A stretch of 64,000 bases of DNA from a candidate division KSB1 bacterium (GTDB taxonomy: Bacteria; Zhuqueibacterota; Zhuqueibacteria; JANLFK01; Oleimicrobiaceae): contig JAPDPR010000009.1 of the NCBI GenBank assembly GCA_034506335.1, positions 1 to 64,000 of the forward strand. Direction: 5' to 3'. Position 1 is the stretch's first letter, and every line of letters starts with the position of its first letter. This document shows, in pieces, positions 16,988 through 26,552 of this stretch. The notes below the pieces were generated by a model. That model had not been told where the DNA came from. It saw only the letters and a list, made by a program, of their open reading frames with translations, and ran no database searches. The translations under genes and the position numbers were made by a program.

Positions 16988-18867
16988 TGCGGCGAGAACG
17001 GTACATGCTCATCCTGCACGCTGCGGGCGTGACGCTGCTTGTTGCCCATTGTGTGCAGGCGCAGCCGCGCGAGGTCATACCCCAACTCGGGGGCATGCGC
17101 ACGCCGAGTTCCGTTTTGTTTCGTCAGGATCTGAACGCCTATGCCTGGATCTATGACTTGGGCGCCCAGGCGCGGACAGGGCGCCTCCACTTCGGGGCGC
17201 GGGAGCGCTTCCAGTCCTCGATGCTACGTCTGGGGCCCGGCGGGGACAAGTGGAAGGACGACCAGCACTTGGAGGCCTTTGCCCGCTGGCACCTTTCGCC
17301 GCATCTGTTGCTCTCGGTTCGCGTACTATCGTCTGCGCTTTCGGATCGCCAATCAGGGTATCGCAACGACGTGCGCACCGAGCTGGTGGAAAGCTCGGCA
17401 CGCGCAAACCTGAGCCAGCGGGCGTGGGCTGAAGCCTCGTTCGGGGGCAAACGCGACCTGCTTTTTGGCCATGATGACCGCGGCCTCTGCTACGGGAGCC
17501 GGTTGGGAATCGAGCGGGCCGTGCTCGCAGGGTATGAGAACACCCTGCAATTCGAATATGGGGGCGATCGTTTCCCGGTACGGAAGAACCAGGACCTGGC
17601 CTTGACATACGGCGTGCACCGTGAATTCGTGCCAGGCACCTCCGATTCACTACGGGTGTCTTTCTCAACCAGGCGGCGGGATAACTACTTTTCGGCGGCA
17701 GGAGAGGTGGAGACATACCAGGAACGGCCGGCCGCCATAGAAAACCATCTGTCCTACCGCCTCATGGAGGGCATGGATTTGGATCTGGAAAATGCGGCCC
17801 GCTACCGTGAGGTGGAAGTCGCGCTCCGCGATGGAGACAAGCTCAGGGACCACCGCCGCCGACAGGATCAGGAGTTTGAACACTGGCTCCGGTTATCCTT
17901 TACCAGAGGCGGGCTGGGTTGGCGCACGCGTCTGGGCTACTGGGCCCAGGACCAGCGGTATGACATGCCGGCGACGCAGGCGCCCTCCCCCTTTTCGCCC
18001 CGTGCCGCATTCGTGACACCGGCCAACTATTCCTCGCGCCTGAGCCTGGTCAATGAAGTGGGCTTCCGCATGGGCGCAGCCGACTCCCTCGCGAGTCGTT
18101 TGTCAATGAGTCTGCTCCGTTACGACACGCCGGATACGAACAACTTTGACGACCGGGACGAATTGCGGATCGCTGCTTCTCTGCTTGTGGAGCATCTGTT
18201 CTCTGCGGGGCTGAAACTTCAGGTGATGGCCAGCGTAAACCTCTATCACATCGTCTACCTCTTTGCGGAGCGCAGCGCCGATAACAACTGGAACAGGGTG
18301 TTCCGCTTCACCACTCGGGGATTCTATCTGCCCTCACCCCGGATCCTCTTCTACCAGTCGTTCGAGGTGCTCGCCAACTACGTAGCTTATGACTATGAGC
18401 AGGTATTTGAGGAGACACGCAGTTTTGTCTTTCGCAAGTTTGTGGCTGACGACTCGCTGTCCTGGCAAGCAAGCGAGCGTTCGCGCATCTATGGGGAATC
18501 ACGCCTGCTTGTGGAGGAGAATGGACGTCTTTATTGGGACGAGTGGGCAGAACGGCCGCTCATGTCGCGCACCAGCCTCTGGGTGCGGTTGGCGTGGAAG
18601 TACCGCCTGACGAGCACGATGGAGATTGCGCCAGGTTTTCTCTATTATCGGCGGCAGGGATGGCGGCATTCGCTCGATAGCCAGGGCAAGTGGCGGCAGG
18701 AGGAATACGAACACCACTGGAGTCGTGGCCCAGTGCTGAGTCTTACCTATGGCGGCCCCTCTGGGGTGCGATTTGAGATGCGAGCAGCCCGCCGTAGAGT
18801 GAACTCTACGGGTCAGGCCCCCCAGACCCTGAACAGCGTAGACCTGGGCCTCACCTGGTTGTTTTGA
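16987..18867 (+). CDS. Uncharacterised outer-membrane beta-barrel protein
   Basis: 626 residues, overlapping the DUF502 stop in a TGATG junction, so translation is probably coupled. A signal peptide (LILHAAGVTLLVAHCVQAQ) is followed by a protein made almost wholly of amphipathic beta-strands, many ending in Arg or Tyr with alternating hydrophobics (HFGARERFQSS, LLLSVRVLSSAL, SDSLRVSFSTRRRDNYF, TSLWVRLAWKYRL). It ends NSVDLGLTWLF, with the C-terminal aromatic residue typical of BAM substrates. I do not recognise a named family. The following RsbW-like gene is 12 bases away, so both may be in one operon. Confidence 0.75.
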   Translation: MRRERYMLILHAAGVTLLVAHCVQAQPREVIPQLGGMRTPSSVLFRQDLNAYAWIYDLGAQARTGRLHFGARERFQSSMLRLGPGGDKWKDDQHLEAFARWHLSPHLLLSVRVLSSALSDRQSGYRNDVRTELVESSARANLSQRAWAEASFGGKRDLLFGHDDRGLCYGSRLGIERAVLAGYENTLQFEYGGDRFPVRKNQDLALTYGVHREFVPGTSDSLRVSFSTRRRDNYFSAAGEVETYQERPAAIENHLSYRLMEGMDLDLENAARYREVEVALRDGDKLRDHRRRQDQEFEHWLRLSFTRGGLGWRTRLGYWAQDQRYDMPATQAPSPFSPRAAFVTPANYSSRLSLVNEVGFRMGAADSLASRLSMSLLRYDTPDTNNFDDRDELRIAASLLVEHLFSAGLKLQVMASVNLYHIVYLFAERSADNNWNRVFRFTTRGFYLPSPRILFYQSFEVLANYVAYDYEQVFEETRSFVFRKFVADDSLSWQASERSRIYGESRLLVEENGRLYWDEWAERPLMSRTSLWVRLAWKYRLTSTMEIAPGFLYYRRQGWRHSLDSQGKWRQEEYEHHWSRGPVLSLTYGGPSGVRFEMRAARRRVNSTGQAPQTLNSVDLGLTWLF

Positions 18868-18879
18868 ACACTACGAGAG

Positions 18880-19314
18880 ATGGGCGTGAGCGAGAGGCCC
18901 TACAAGACTTACACTGTCACTGTCCCCAGCGATCCCAGTCGCCTGGGGCAGGTCGAGCGACTTGCTGGGCGGGTGGCTCGCGAGTTAGCCTTTAGCGAAG
19001 ACGAGGCCGACAGCCTGGCCATCGCCGTGACAGAGGCCGTGAACAACGCCATGCACCACGGCAACAAACTGGACAAGAGAAAAAAGGTACGCGTCTACTT
19101 CGAACTCTTCGCCAACCGGACGGTAGTGCACGTGATTGACGAGGGTCAGGGGTTTGATCCGGGCAAGCTGCAAGACCCTTTGCGGCCAGAGAACGTGCTC
19201 AAGGAGAGCGGCCGGGGCATCTTTATCCTCCGTGCCTTAATGGATGACGTCAGATTCTGCTTTTCTCATGCAGGCACTGAGGTTATCTTGGTCAAGCGGA
19301 GGAGGGACCAGTAA
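18880..19314 (+). CDS. RsbW-like ATP-binding protein (anti-sigma factor / serine kinase family)
   Basis: A single GHKL ATPase domain of 144 residues. The N box is EAVNNAMHHGN, the G1 box DEGQGFD and the G2 box GRGIFI, matching the HATPase_c_2 group of RsbW/SpoIIAB. Such proteins bind a sigma factor and phosphorylate an STAS-domain antagonist. Neither an STAS partner nor a sigma factor gene is nearby, so the partner is unknown. It sits between an outer-membrane barrel gene and two Omp85-like genes, which hints at an envelope response, but that is only proximity. Confidence 0.88.
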   Translation: MGVSERPYKTYTVTVPSDPSRLGQVERLAGRVARELAFSEDEADSLAIAVTEAVNNAMHHGNKLDKRKKVRVYFELFANRTVVHVIDEGQGFDPGKLQDPLRPENVLKESGRGIFILRALMDDVRFCFSHAGTEVILVKRRRDQ

Positions 19315-19418
19315 AGGTGTTTTTGGATGACGCGCTGAGACCGTGACTCCGATGATGGAGGGCAGAGAAGGCAATACATAGCCGTGAAGCACACCGCACA
19401 ATTGGGAGGGTAGACATC

Positions 19419-20642
19419 GTGTGGAAGAAAGGCGCCGTAGATGGGATCCCCAGGTGGACCAGGGTGCTGATGCTGGTGACTCTGTTCGGCTTGGTCTGGG
19501 TAGCTCAGCCTGGGGAAAGCCGCGCCCAATTCGAGGTGGGGTCATTACATCCCCCGGAGTATTTTGGCGAGGGCAGAATAGTGTCGGGCGCGCCCGCGGT
19601 GCGCTACAACCGCGTGGAGGGTCTGTTTTTCGGCGCCCGCATCACGGCACGGCCGGTGCCCATTTCTGGTCTTAGTTTTCCAGTGTGTGCCGGATACGGA
19701 TTTCACAACAAAAGGTGGCGCTACTCGCTGGGCGTACACCAGGGGCTCTTTCGTGGCGAGCAGCTGACGCTCGGTGCGGTCTTTTTTGACGAGACCGCTT
19801 CCAACGACGGCTGGCGGCTGCGCCAGGTGGAAAACAGCCTGGCCGCGCTGCTGCTGAAAGAGGACTTTATGGACTACTTTGGCCGCACGGGGTGGCAGAT
19901 ATTCCTGGATGAACGCCTGGAAGGCCGCCATACCGCCAGGGTGGTATATGCCTCCTACAGGTACCAGGACATGGGGGCAGACGAGGGGTTAGCTGGTGCG
20001 CTGTTTGGCGGCAAGAAACAGTTCAGGGCCAATCCCCACATCGTGGAGGGGCACGAGCAAAGTGTGCGGTTGATCATCGAATTGGACTGGAGGGACAGCT
20101 CACTGCTGCCGTTTGAGGGGACCCTGGTGCAGGCCATCTACGAAAAAACCTGGCAGGATTTTACCTCCGACGGTCTCTTTGTTACGGTGACGCACTTTCG
20201 TCCCACCTTCGCTGAACAGCGGTTCGTGGTGCGCGCCATGGTGGGTGCCCGCGCGAGAAGCTTGGCGCCACAGCACCTGCTGGCCCTGGGCGGGGTTGGG
20301 TCGTTGCGCGGGTTTCGCCAAAACTCGCAGACCGGTCAAAACCTGGTGCTCCTTAACGCAGCGTACTACTTCGGCGGCGATATCTTGCGCGTGTTTTCCC
20401 CAGGTCGGCGAGGTGGCCACGACCGAGTTTCCCTCGGTTTGTTCTGCGATGCCGGTTCTGCTTGGGCGGTAGAGCGGGTGAAGAAGAGCCTGTTTAGCGA
20501 ACTTGACGGCTACCATGTATTGGCCGATGCGGGCGTCTCGGTGCTGGTAGGCGACGGTGTTGGGCGGGTGGATTTTGCCAAGCAGGTGCACGGTGGTGAT
20601 GGCTCCTGGCGCATCACGCTGCGTCTGCTGAGCGCGCTGTGA
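19419..20642 (+). CDS. Omp85/D15-type barrel protein without evident POTRA domain
   Basis: 407 residues, GTG start after GGGAGGG. A signal peptide ends at SRA/QF. The rest is a beta-rich barrel with the hallmark LALGGVGSLRGF near residue 290, equivalent to the LxGG...(S/N)LRGY loop motif of Omp85 proteins, and later GLFCDAGSAW and VDFAKQV strands. It starts only a few tens of residues before the barrel, so there is no room for a POTRA repeat. The companion gene four bases downstream has one, and the two may act together in outer-membrane insertion or secretion. Function is not otherwise known. Confidence 0.8.
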   Translation: MWKKGAVDGIPRWTRVLMLVTLFGLVWVAQPGESRAQFEVGSLHPPEYFGEGRIVSGAPAVRYNRVEGLFFGARITARPVPISGLSFPVCAGYGFHNKRWRYSLGVHQGLFRGEQLTLGAVFFDETASNDGWRLRQVENSLAALLLKEDFMDYFGRTGWQIFLDERLEGRHTARVVYASYRYQDMGADEGLAGALFGGKKQFRANPHIVEGHEQSVRLIIELDWRDSSLLPFEGTLVQAIYEKTWQDFTSDGLFVTVTHFRPTFAEQRFVVRAMVGARARSLAPQHLLALGGVGSLRGFRQNSQTGQNLVLLNAAYYFGGDILRVFSPGRRGGHDRVSLGLFCDAGSAWAVERVKKSLFSELDGYHVLADAGVSVLVGDGVGRVDFAKQVHGGDGSWRITLRLLSAL

Positions 20643-20645
20643 GCG

Positions 20646-21959
20646 ATGGCTGCACTGCGGAAGAGGTATGTGGTGCCGGCATTGGTGTGCGCATGCGCCC
20701 TGATTGCTGCGGCGAGCTTTGGGCAGTCTCCCCCGATCGACAGTATGCGCGTGGTCCAGATTGTCGTCAGTGGCAACCACCACACGCGCGACTTTGTCAT
20801 CTTGCGCGAGATGAAGACGAAGCCGGGCGACATATTGGACCCATATAAACTAGAGCTTGACCGTTTGCGTGTCGAAAGCCTGGGTCTGTTTACTAGAGTC
20901 GAAGCCCTCCCCGTCAGGACCGACCAGGGCTTGGTGGTAGTGATACTGGTCAGCGAACGGTGGTACGTCTTTCCGGTTCCCATTCTGGAGCGTCATGAAA
21001 AGGATTGGAACAAGTTTTCCTACGGCCTTGGGTTGCGGCACATGAACTTGCGCGGGCGCAATGAGCAAGCCGGCGTGGCCGCCTGGTGGGGCTATAACCC
21101 AGGCTATCAAATTGTCTTCACCAGCCCATGGCTGCTGGGAAAAGGTAACACGTTCATCACCTTCGTGGTCTCCCGGCAACGAGTGCGCAACCTTAGTCCT
21201 CAGTTTCCGCGGTTTGAGCAGGAAGTGGCGATCTTCGAGTGCATGTTCGGGCAGCGATTCGGTTATCACACCTACCTCGGGGTGTCTGTGGGGCATCGGC
21301 AGGTGCGTGTGGCCCCTGCGCGGTCAGGGGCGACCATCAGTGAGGATGGTGTGGACCGTGCCCCGCAAGGGGGGATCTCGCTGTCCTATGACACGAGGGA
21401 CCTCAAAGAGTACCCTCGCCAGGGGTGGTGGTTAGCTTTCACTGGGCGGAAGGTGGGAATGCCGGGCCTGGTGGTGAACTACTTCTTGTGGGAGGTCGAC
21501 GCGCGCCGCTACCAGGTCCTCTCCGGCCCACTTTCCCTCGCCTTGCGTGCCAGCGGGTCATCCTCCCACGGGAAAGTGGCTGCGTACGATCGTCTTTACC
21601 TCGGGTACAGTCAGCGCATTCGAGGCCACTTCGACCAGGTGGCGGAGGGGGACAGCCGGGTCCTACTGGGTGCGGAGCTGCGTTTCACGATCGTGCCTGT
21701 GAGGTATTTGAACCTTGAGCCGGCAACGCAGTTGATACGCGACTATGGTCGGAATCTGAAGTTCGGCATCAATGGGGGCTTGTTCTGCGATGCCGGCAGC
21801 GTCTGGTTTCGGGGCTCTCCCCAGCCGCGCACTTGGTGGCGCGGTGTTGGCGCCGGCCTTCACTTCCACCTGCCGTATGGCTATGTGCTGCGGGCCGAAT
21901 ACGCCTTGGATGAAAAGCTGAGCGGCGAGGTGATTCTGGACCTGGATGTAGCCTTCTGA
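20646..21959 (+). CDS. Omp85-family protein with one POTRA domain
   Basis: 437 residues starting four bases after the preceding barrel gene. After a signal peptide (ACALIAAASFGQ) there is one POTRA-like repeat at about residues 33-110: VVQIVVSGNHHTRDFVILREM, GDILDPYKLELDRLRVESLGLFTRVEA and VVILVSERWY. The remainder is a barrel with PQGGISLSYDTRDLKEYPRQGWW and GLFCDAGSVWF, ending in Phe. It is smaller than BamA or TamA and more like the short Omp85 proteins often found in FCB genomes. Probably co-transcribed with the gene before it. Confidence 0.85.
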   Translation: MAALRKRYVVPALVCACALIAAASFGQSPPIDSMRVVQIVVSGNHHTRDFVILREMKTKPGDILDPYKLELDRLRVESLGLFTRVEALPVRTDQGLVVVILVSERWYVFPVPILERHEKDWNKFSYGLGLRHMNLRGRNEQAGVAAWWGYNPGYQIVFTSPWLLGKGNTFITFVVSRQRVRNLSPQFPRFEQEVAIFECMFGQRFGYHTYLGVSVGHRQVRVAPARSGATISEDGVDRAPQGGISLSYDTRDLKEYPRQGWWLAFTGRKVGMPGLVVNYFLWEVDARRYQVLSGPLSLALRASGSSSHGKVAAYDRLYLGYSQRIRGHFDQVAEGDSRVLLGAELRFTIVPVRYLNLEPATQLIRDYGRNLKFGINGGLFCDAGSVWFRGSPQPRTWWRGVGAGLHFHLPYGYVLRAEYALDEKLSGEVILDLDVAF

Positions 21960-21977
21960 TGGCTGACGAGGCTGCCC

Positions 21978-22724
21978 ATGGCGCGAATGCCCCACGCTGA
22001 GTTTTACTATGTCAAGCCCACGAACGTGGCAGGGGAGCGCCTGTGGTTGGTAGAGCAAGAGTGGCATCACCTTCAAGTGGTGCAACGGGCGCGACCTGGG
22101 CATCGCTTCTTCGCCGTCGATGGGCGGGGACGGTGCTACCATTGCGAACTGGTGGCTGCATCGCCGAGTCGCGGGGAGGCGAAGATTATCGCGTGGAACA
22201 CGGGCGTGGGCGAACCGCGCGTTTGTTTGACCATCGCCGCTTCCCCGCTGCGAGGTGAGCGCTTTGACCTGTTGGTGGAAAAGTGCACGGAGCTGGGAGT
22301 GACCCGATTCGTGCCGATGACCACAGCACGCACGGTGCGCTTTGCGGGCACACGGGTGGATCGCTGGCGCCGGGTGGCCCTTGCCGCCATGAAACAGTGT
22401 GGGCGCTCGGTGTGGCCGGAGGTCGCTGACCCGGTCCCTTTCGCCGAGGTTGTGGCACATTTGTCATGCTCCGGGCCGCGGCTCATCGCCCACGAAGCTG
22501 CAGGCGCCTTGCCCCTGCTACAGGCGGTCAACCAATGGGAGGCAGGTTCTTTCCCAGAAGCGCTGGTGCTGGTGGGGCCAGAGGGTGGGTTCGCGGATGA
22601 GGAGATGAGCACAGCGGTGTCCCAGGGATTTGTACCGGTGAGCCTTGGCCCTCGGAGGCTGCGTTCCGAGACGGCGGCAATCGTGGCGGCAACACTCATA
22701 GTCAGTTTGCTGGACACACCGTGA
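21978..22724 (+). CDS. rsmE: 16S rRNA (uracil-1498-N3)-methyltransferase RsmE
   Basis: SPOUT-class methyltransferase of 248 residues acting on 16S rRNA of the 30S subunit. An N-terminal PUA-like part (EFYYVKPTNVAGERLWLVEQEWHHLQVVQRARPG in outline) leads to the SPOUT domain with ERFDLLVEKCTELGVTRFVPM, AAMKQCGR, LVGPEGGF and the knot-forming LGPRRLRSETAAIVA. An in-frame ATG at 21987 is an alternative start. It lies 18 bases after the Omp85 gene. Confidence 0.95.
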   Translation: MARMPHAEFYYVKPTNVAGERLWLVEQEWHHLQVVQRARPGHRFFAVDGRGRCYHCELVAASPSRGEAKIIAWNTGVGEPRVCLTIAASPLRGERFDLLVEKCTELGVTRFVPMTTARTVRFAGTRVDRWRRVALAAMKQCGRSVWPEVADPVPFAEVVAHLSCSGPRLIAHEAAGALPLLQAVNQWEAGSFPEALVLVGPEGGFADEEMSTAVSQGFVPVSLGPRRLRSETAAIVAATLIVSLLDTP

Positions 22725-22812
22725 CGCCCGTCTGGTGTAGGAGGACCTGGTCGGACTGGAGCGGCGCTCTTTTGGGCCAGAGATTTGCGGAGTGAACATA
22801 CACGGAGGGACT

Positions 22813-23022
22813 GTGAAAAAGTCAGCATACGTGTCGTGGATCGTAGAGGGGCTCGGTTTGCTTGCTTTCTTCGTTGCCTTCGGGTTCTTGATCGACGGAC
22901 TGCAGGAGGGCAACCGCCCAGAGTGGGTGCTGGCTGCACTGGTGATGGGGGCGCTCTTGGGCATAGGGCTGGTCACGTGGTGGCGGGAGCGGCGACGTCG
23001 AGGTGCCCAGAGACCGAGTTGA
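22813..23022 (+). CDS. Small two-helix membrane protein, unknown function
   Basis: 69 residues from the GTG at 22813, which follows GGAGGG. The frame continues upstream to 22792, but that start would overlap the binding site. Two hydrophobic segments (SWIVEGLGLLAFFVAFGFLI and WVLAALVMGALLGIGLVTWW) are joined by a short polar loop, and the tail is basic (RERRRRGAQRPS), favouring a cytoplasmic C-terminus. No family recognised. It precedes the propeller lipoprotein by 53 bases. Confidence 0.6.
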   Translation: MKKSAYVSWIVEGLGLLAFFVAFGFLIDGLQEGNRPEWVLAALVMGALLGIGLVTWWRERRRRGAQRPS

Positions 23023-23075
23023 CCTATCGGGCCTATTCTCAAGCGGCCCCGGCGTGGGGCAATAGGAGGGCGGCG

Positions 23076-24047
23076 ATGACGCGCGGTCTGTTTCGTCGCA
23101 GTGGCGCCACAGCTTTGGTGCTCATTACTTTGGCGTTGTTGGCATGTGAGCACATTCCTACTGAGCCAGAAGTTGTCTCCAAAGAAGAACTTTCGCAAGT
23201 TCCATTTGAGCGTCTTTCGGGGAAAATCCTTTTCCGCCGCACACTTCACGACCGTCCCGGCGAGTACTACCTCATGCTGCTGGAGGCGGCAAGTCGTCAG
23301 CTGAAAGTTGTGGCCTACTTTGGCTCCTTCGTGCCGGCCAACTTTGCCCTGTCGCACGACGCAAACCGCGCGGTGTTTAGCTATTTTATCTATGCCAGTA
23401 CATTTTGGGGCTACAACTGGCAACTGTATGTGATGGATCTGGCGACGACCTCGTGGCGTCGGCTCTGCCCGTCTGAATATGACGACAGCTTCCCCGCATG
23501 GTCGCCAGACGACAGCCATATCGCCTTTTGGACCAACCGCGATCTGCGTTCCTCAATTTGGCTGGCGGACTTGGCTACCGACTCGGCCTCTCATGTGGTG
23601 AACGTGAGTGATTCTATCCACACCAGGGTGGCATGGTTGGGCGACGGAAACGCTTTTGTCTATGTGACCGTGGACACGGCCCATCACGCAGGGCTGTATC
23701 GGTTTGACCTGAGGAATCGGGCGAGCACACTCTTGTACTCGCTTGAGGTACCTGTGAGTCAGGCGATCATCAAACACCCCGCACTGTCCCCGGACGAGAC
23801 TCGGGTGGCGTTCGTGCGAGCACAGGTAAGTGGCATCGATGAGATTTGGGTCTTTGACTTGGCCACCGCTGTGGCGAGCAGGCTGACCACCGGGGTGAGC
23901 GATTGGCATCCGGCGTGGTCAGCCGATGGCACGCAGATTCTGTTCGGCCGAGGCGACCACTTGGTGATCATGCGCAGCGACGGCTCGGAGCTGGCGCAAG
24001 TTACCTTTGGAAAGCACACCAACGAATACCCCTCTTGGGTCCCTTGA
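23076..24047 (+). CDS. TolB/PD40-like beta-propeller lipoprotein
   Basis: 323 residues from the ATG at 23076, behind AGGAGGG; the frame is open from 22785 but that part has no signal. Residues 1-24 form a lipoprotein signal ending LALLAC. The mature part contains propeller strands with SPDDSHIAFWT, SPDETRVAFVR, WSADGTQILFGR and a final EYPSWVP. Such proteins sit in the periplasm as binding or scaffold modules; ligand and partner are unknown. The next gene lies 172 bases on, behind its own possible promoter. Confidence 0.8.
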   Translation: MTRGLFRRSGATALVLITLALLACEHIPTEPEVVSKEELSQVPFERLSGKILFRRTLHDRPGEYYLMLLEAASRQLKVVAYFGSFVPANFALSHDANRAVFSYFIYASTFWGYNWQLYVMDLATTSWRRLCPSEYDDSFPAWSPDDSHIAFWTNRDLRSSIWLADLATDSASHVVNVSDSIHTRVAWLGDGNAFVYVTVDTAHHAGLYRFDLRNRASTLLYSLEVPVSQAIIKHPALSPDETRVAFVRAQVSGIDEIWVFDLATAVASRLTTGVSDWHPAWSADGTQILFGRGDHLVIMRSDGSELAQVTFGKHTNEYPSWVP

Positions 24048-24125
24048 TGGCAGAGCCGGCGGCTGCACACGAGCGCGCGGTCGTCGGTACCCCGCACGAC
24101 GGTCCGAGCTCTCCGTATTTTCCCC

Positions 24126-24154
24126 TTGCTCGGCCTATGCGATTTTGCTATCTT
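24126..24154 (+). promoter_or_regulatory. Possible promoter of the subtilisin gene
   Basis: TTGCTC (24126-24131), a 17-base spacer and TATCTT (24149-24154), about 65 bases before the start codon. Match to consensus is moderate. Confidence 0.4.
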
Positions 24155-24219
24155 TGCACCGAGTAGAAGCAGCCACCGAGTAGCTCGCGAGTGGTCGATC
24201 CTTAATCTGGAGGTGCAGG

Positions 24220-26487
24220 ATGAACGCCCGCGCGGCATTGGCATGGGCAGTTGTGCTTGTGGCTGGCATTGAGGTCGGTGCAGCAACCGATTTGTCGGAG
24301 TCGCAGCGGGCGAAGCTCGACCCTTGCCTGCGCATGGCGCTACAAACCCCAGAACTAGTCGCACGGGGCTCGATTCCCGGTACTAGGCTGGTCAAGACAA
24401 CGCCTGAACAGTACTTCCGCGTGCTCATTCAAGGGTGCGGGGAATGGGCGGCAATCGCGGCAGCGGGTATCGAGCTTCAGGCGGTGATGGGGAATATCGC
24501 CACGGCCACGGTGACTGAGGAGCAGATTCTTCAGCTTGTGGCACTGGATGAAGTTGTGTACGTGCAGGCGCCCAAGGCACGAAGGCTGTGTCTGGATCGC
24601 AGTACCCATGAGATGGGCGCAGTCGAGGTACGTAACGCCTCCGGGCTTTCTGGCAAGCACACGCTTATCGGCGTGATTGACACCGGTATCGACTGGCGTC
24701 ACGCAGATTTTCGCCGCAGCAACGGCACCACCCGCTTGAAGTACGTGCTGGACTTTAGCGACCCCGGCGACGTGAACGGGGACAACAAGTTGGACGGTCC
24801 GGACGACTACGGTGGCACGCTTTACACCGAGGCGGAGATCAACGCTGCCCTGCGGGGAGGACCGTCGCTGCGGCACAGGGACGTGGTGGGTCACGGAACC
24901 CATGTGGCCGGTTGCGCAGGTGGGAACGGGCGTGCCACCGGTCGCAAGCAGCCTGCAGGGCAGTATGTGGGCGTGGCACCGGAAGCTGACTTTATCATCG
25001 TGAAGGGCACGCGGCAGGACGCTGCAGACAAGATTGACGACGACGACCAGGTGAACGCCTTGCACTTTGTCCACACGAGGGCCACGGAACTGGGCCTCCC
25101 TTACGTGGTGAACCTCAGCTTGGGTTCCAACTGGGGCGCACACGATGGCACGGATGCCGCAGAGCAGGCGATCGACCAGTTAGTCGGTCCCGGCCGCCCT
25201 GGGCGCGCGGTGGTAGTGGCGGCCGGTAATGACGGCCAGGAGAACATTCACGCTAGCGGCTCGCTCAGCACCACCAGAAGCGCTATCACGGTCAAGGTAA
25301 AGATTGCACCGTACGACAAGAACAGCGCCACGCAGGATGACTACCTGGTGCTGGACTTTTGGTACTCAGGATTCAGCAGCCAGTCAGTCAAAGTGAAAAC
25401 GCCCAGCGGGCGCAGCTATGGACCCTTTGCCAGCGGTCGTCTCTTCTATGAGGACAGCAAAGAGGGGTTTATCTATGTGGACAATGCGCATGGCGGGGCG
25501 GACCCGCGCAATGGCGACAGAGAGTTGCTAATCCAGATCTACGACCGGACGGCTGGCTGGGAACCAGCCTCCGGCACATGGGAGTTCACCATCAGCGGCA
25601 CCTCGGGCCGATTCGATGGCTGGATAGCCGCCTCTTCCATGGAAGCAGAATTCGTTGAGCCTGTGGATCCGACGATGAAGGTGAGCATCCCTGGCACGGC
25701 GCTCTATGCTATCACCGTCGGCTCTTACATCACCAAACGGACCTGGATTGACCTTGACGGCAACCACCTGACTTCGCCGGGGCTCAGCGGCAAGCAGGAT
25801 GGCGAGCTGTCTGACTTTTCCAATCCTGGGCCTACCCGCGACGGACGGGTGAAGCCAGAGCTGGCAGCGCCAGGGGAGATGATCGGGGCCGCCTTTTCCG
25901 CCGACGCCGACCCTGCAGAACCGACCAGCATGTTCTACACCGGCAGCAACCAGTTTCCCAACGGCTTCGTCCTTGCCGACGGGGTGCACGGCATCGGTCA
26001 CGGGACCAGCATGGCTGCCCCGCACGTGACCGGAGTGGTGGCCTTGGCACTGGAGCGCGACCCCAATCTTACCAGTGTGCAAATCCGCCAGATGCTGCAA
26101 GACTCTGCGCGCAGGGACGCCTTTACTGGCCTCGTGCCAAACGACCGGTGGGGCTATGGGAAGGTCTGGGCGTATGCGGTCACGGCGGCCGCACCTGGTG
26201 AGGAACAATTGCCAACGGCCTTCCGCTTGTTCCCTTGTTACCCGAACCCGTTCCGCCACACCGCAGTGATCAGGTATGAGTTTCCCGAGAACCAAACGCC
26301 TGACCAGATCACCATCACTTTGTTCGACGCGCGCGGCCGCCAGGTGCGCAGCATCAGAGGCGGCCAGTCCTACGTGGTCTGGGACGGGTGCGACGAGCAG
26401 GGCAGAGCACTGGGGAGCGGCGTCTATTTCTTTCGCCTGCGGGCAGGGAAGTTTGTCGCGACAGAGAAGCTCCTGCTTCTGCGATGA
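24220..26487 (+). CDS. Secreted subtilisin-like serine protease (S8) with C-terminal T9SS-type sorting domain
   Basis: 755 residues with GGAGG before the ATG and a signal peptide ending near residue 22. An inhibitor-like propeptide precedes the S8 domain. The catalytic triad is intact: Asp154 (GVIDTGIDW), His225 (GHGTHVAG) and Ser597 (GHGTSMAAPHVTG), with the oxyanion Asn in VAAGNDG. About 200 residues are inserted between His and Ser, resembling the C5a-peptidase/cucumisin-type insert. From residue 670 the PNPFRHTAVIRYEFPE, ITLFDARGRQVRSI and GVYFFRLRAGKF...KLLLLR blocks form a FlgD-like sorting domain used for type IX secretion or surface anchoring. Role: extracellular protein degradation. 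Confidence 0.93.
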   Translation: MNARAALAWAVVLVAGIEVGAATDLSESQRAKLDPCLRMALQTPELVARGSIPGTRLVKTTPEQYFRVLIQGCGEWAAIAAAGIELQAVMGNIATATVTEEQILQLVALDEVVYVQAPKARRLCLDRSTHEMGAVEVRNASGLSGKHTLIGVIDTGIDWRHADFRRSNGTTRLKYVLDFSDPGDVNGDNKLDGPDDYGGTLYTEAEINAALRGGPSLRHRDVVGHGTHVAGCAGGNGRATGRKQPAGQYVGVAPEADFIIVKGTRQDAADKIDDDDQVNALHFVHTRATELGLPYVVNLSLGSNWGAHDGTDAAEQAIDQLVGPGRPGRAVVVAAGNDGQENIHASGSLSTTRSAITVKVKIAPYDKNSATQDDYLVLDFWYSGFSSQSVKVKTPSGRSYGPFASGRLFYEDSKEGFIYVDNAHGGADPRNGDRELLIQIYDRTAGWEPASGTWEFTISGTSGRFDGWIAASSMEAEFVEPVDPTMKVSIPGTALYAITVGSYITKRTWIDLDGNHLTSPGLSGKQDGELSDFSNPGPTRDGRVKPELAAPGEMIGAAFSADADPAEPTSMFYTGSNQFPNGFVLADGVHGIGHGTSMAAPHVTGVVALALERDPNLTSVQIRQMLQDSARRDAFTGLVPNDRWGYGKVWAYAVTAAAPGEEQLPTAFRLFPCYPNPFRHTAVIRYEFPENQTPDQITITLFDARGRQVRSIRGGQSYVVWDGCDEQGRALGSGVYFFRLRAGKFVATEKLLLLR

Positions 26488-26552
26488 GCGAGCCATGGCG
26501 TTAATTTAGACCGCCAGCATAGCCGTGGTCAGATTCCGAGGAGGTGAGACCA

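Noticed and set aside
22785-23075. N-terminal extension of the propeller lipoprotein
   Set aside because: It overlaps the small membrane-protein gene, and the lipoprotein signal with its own AGGAGGG starts at 23076.
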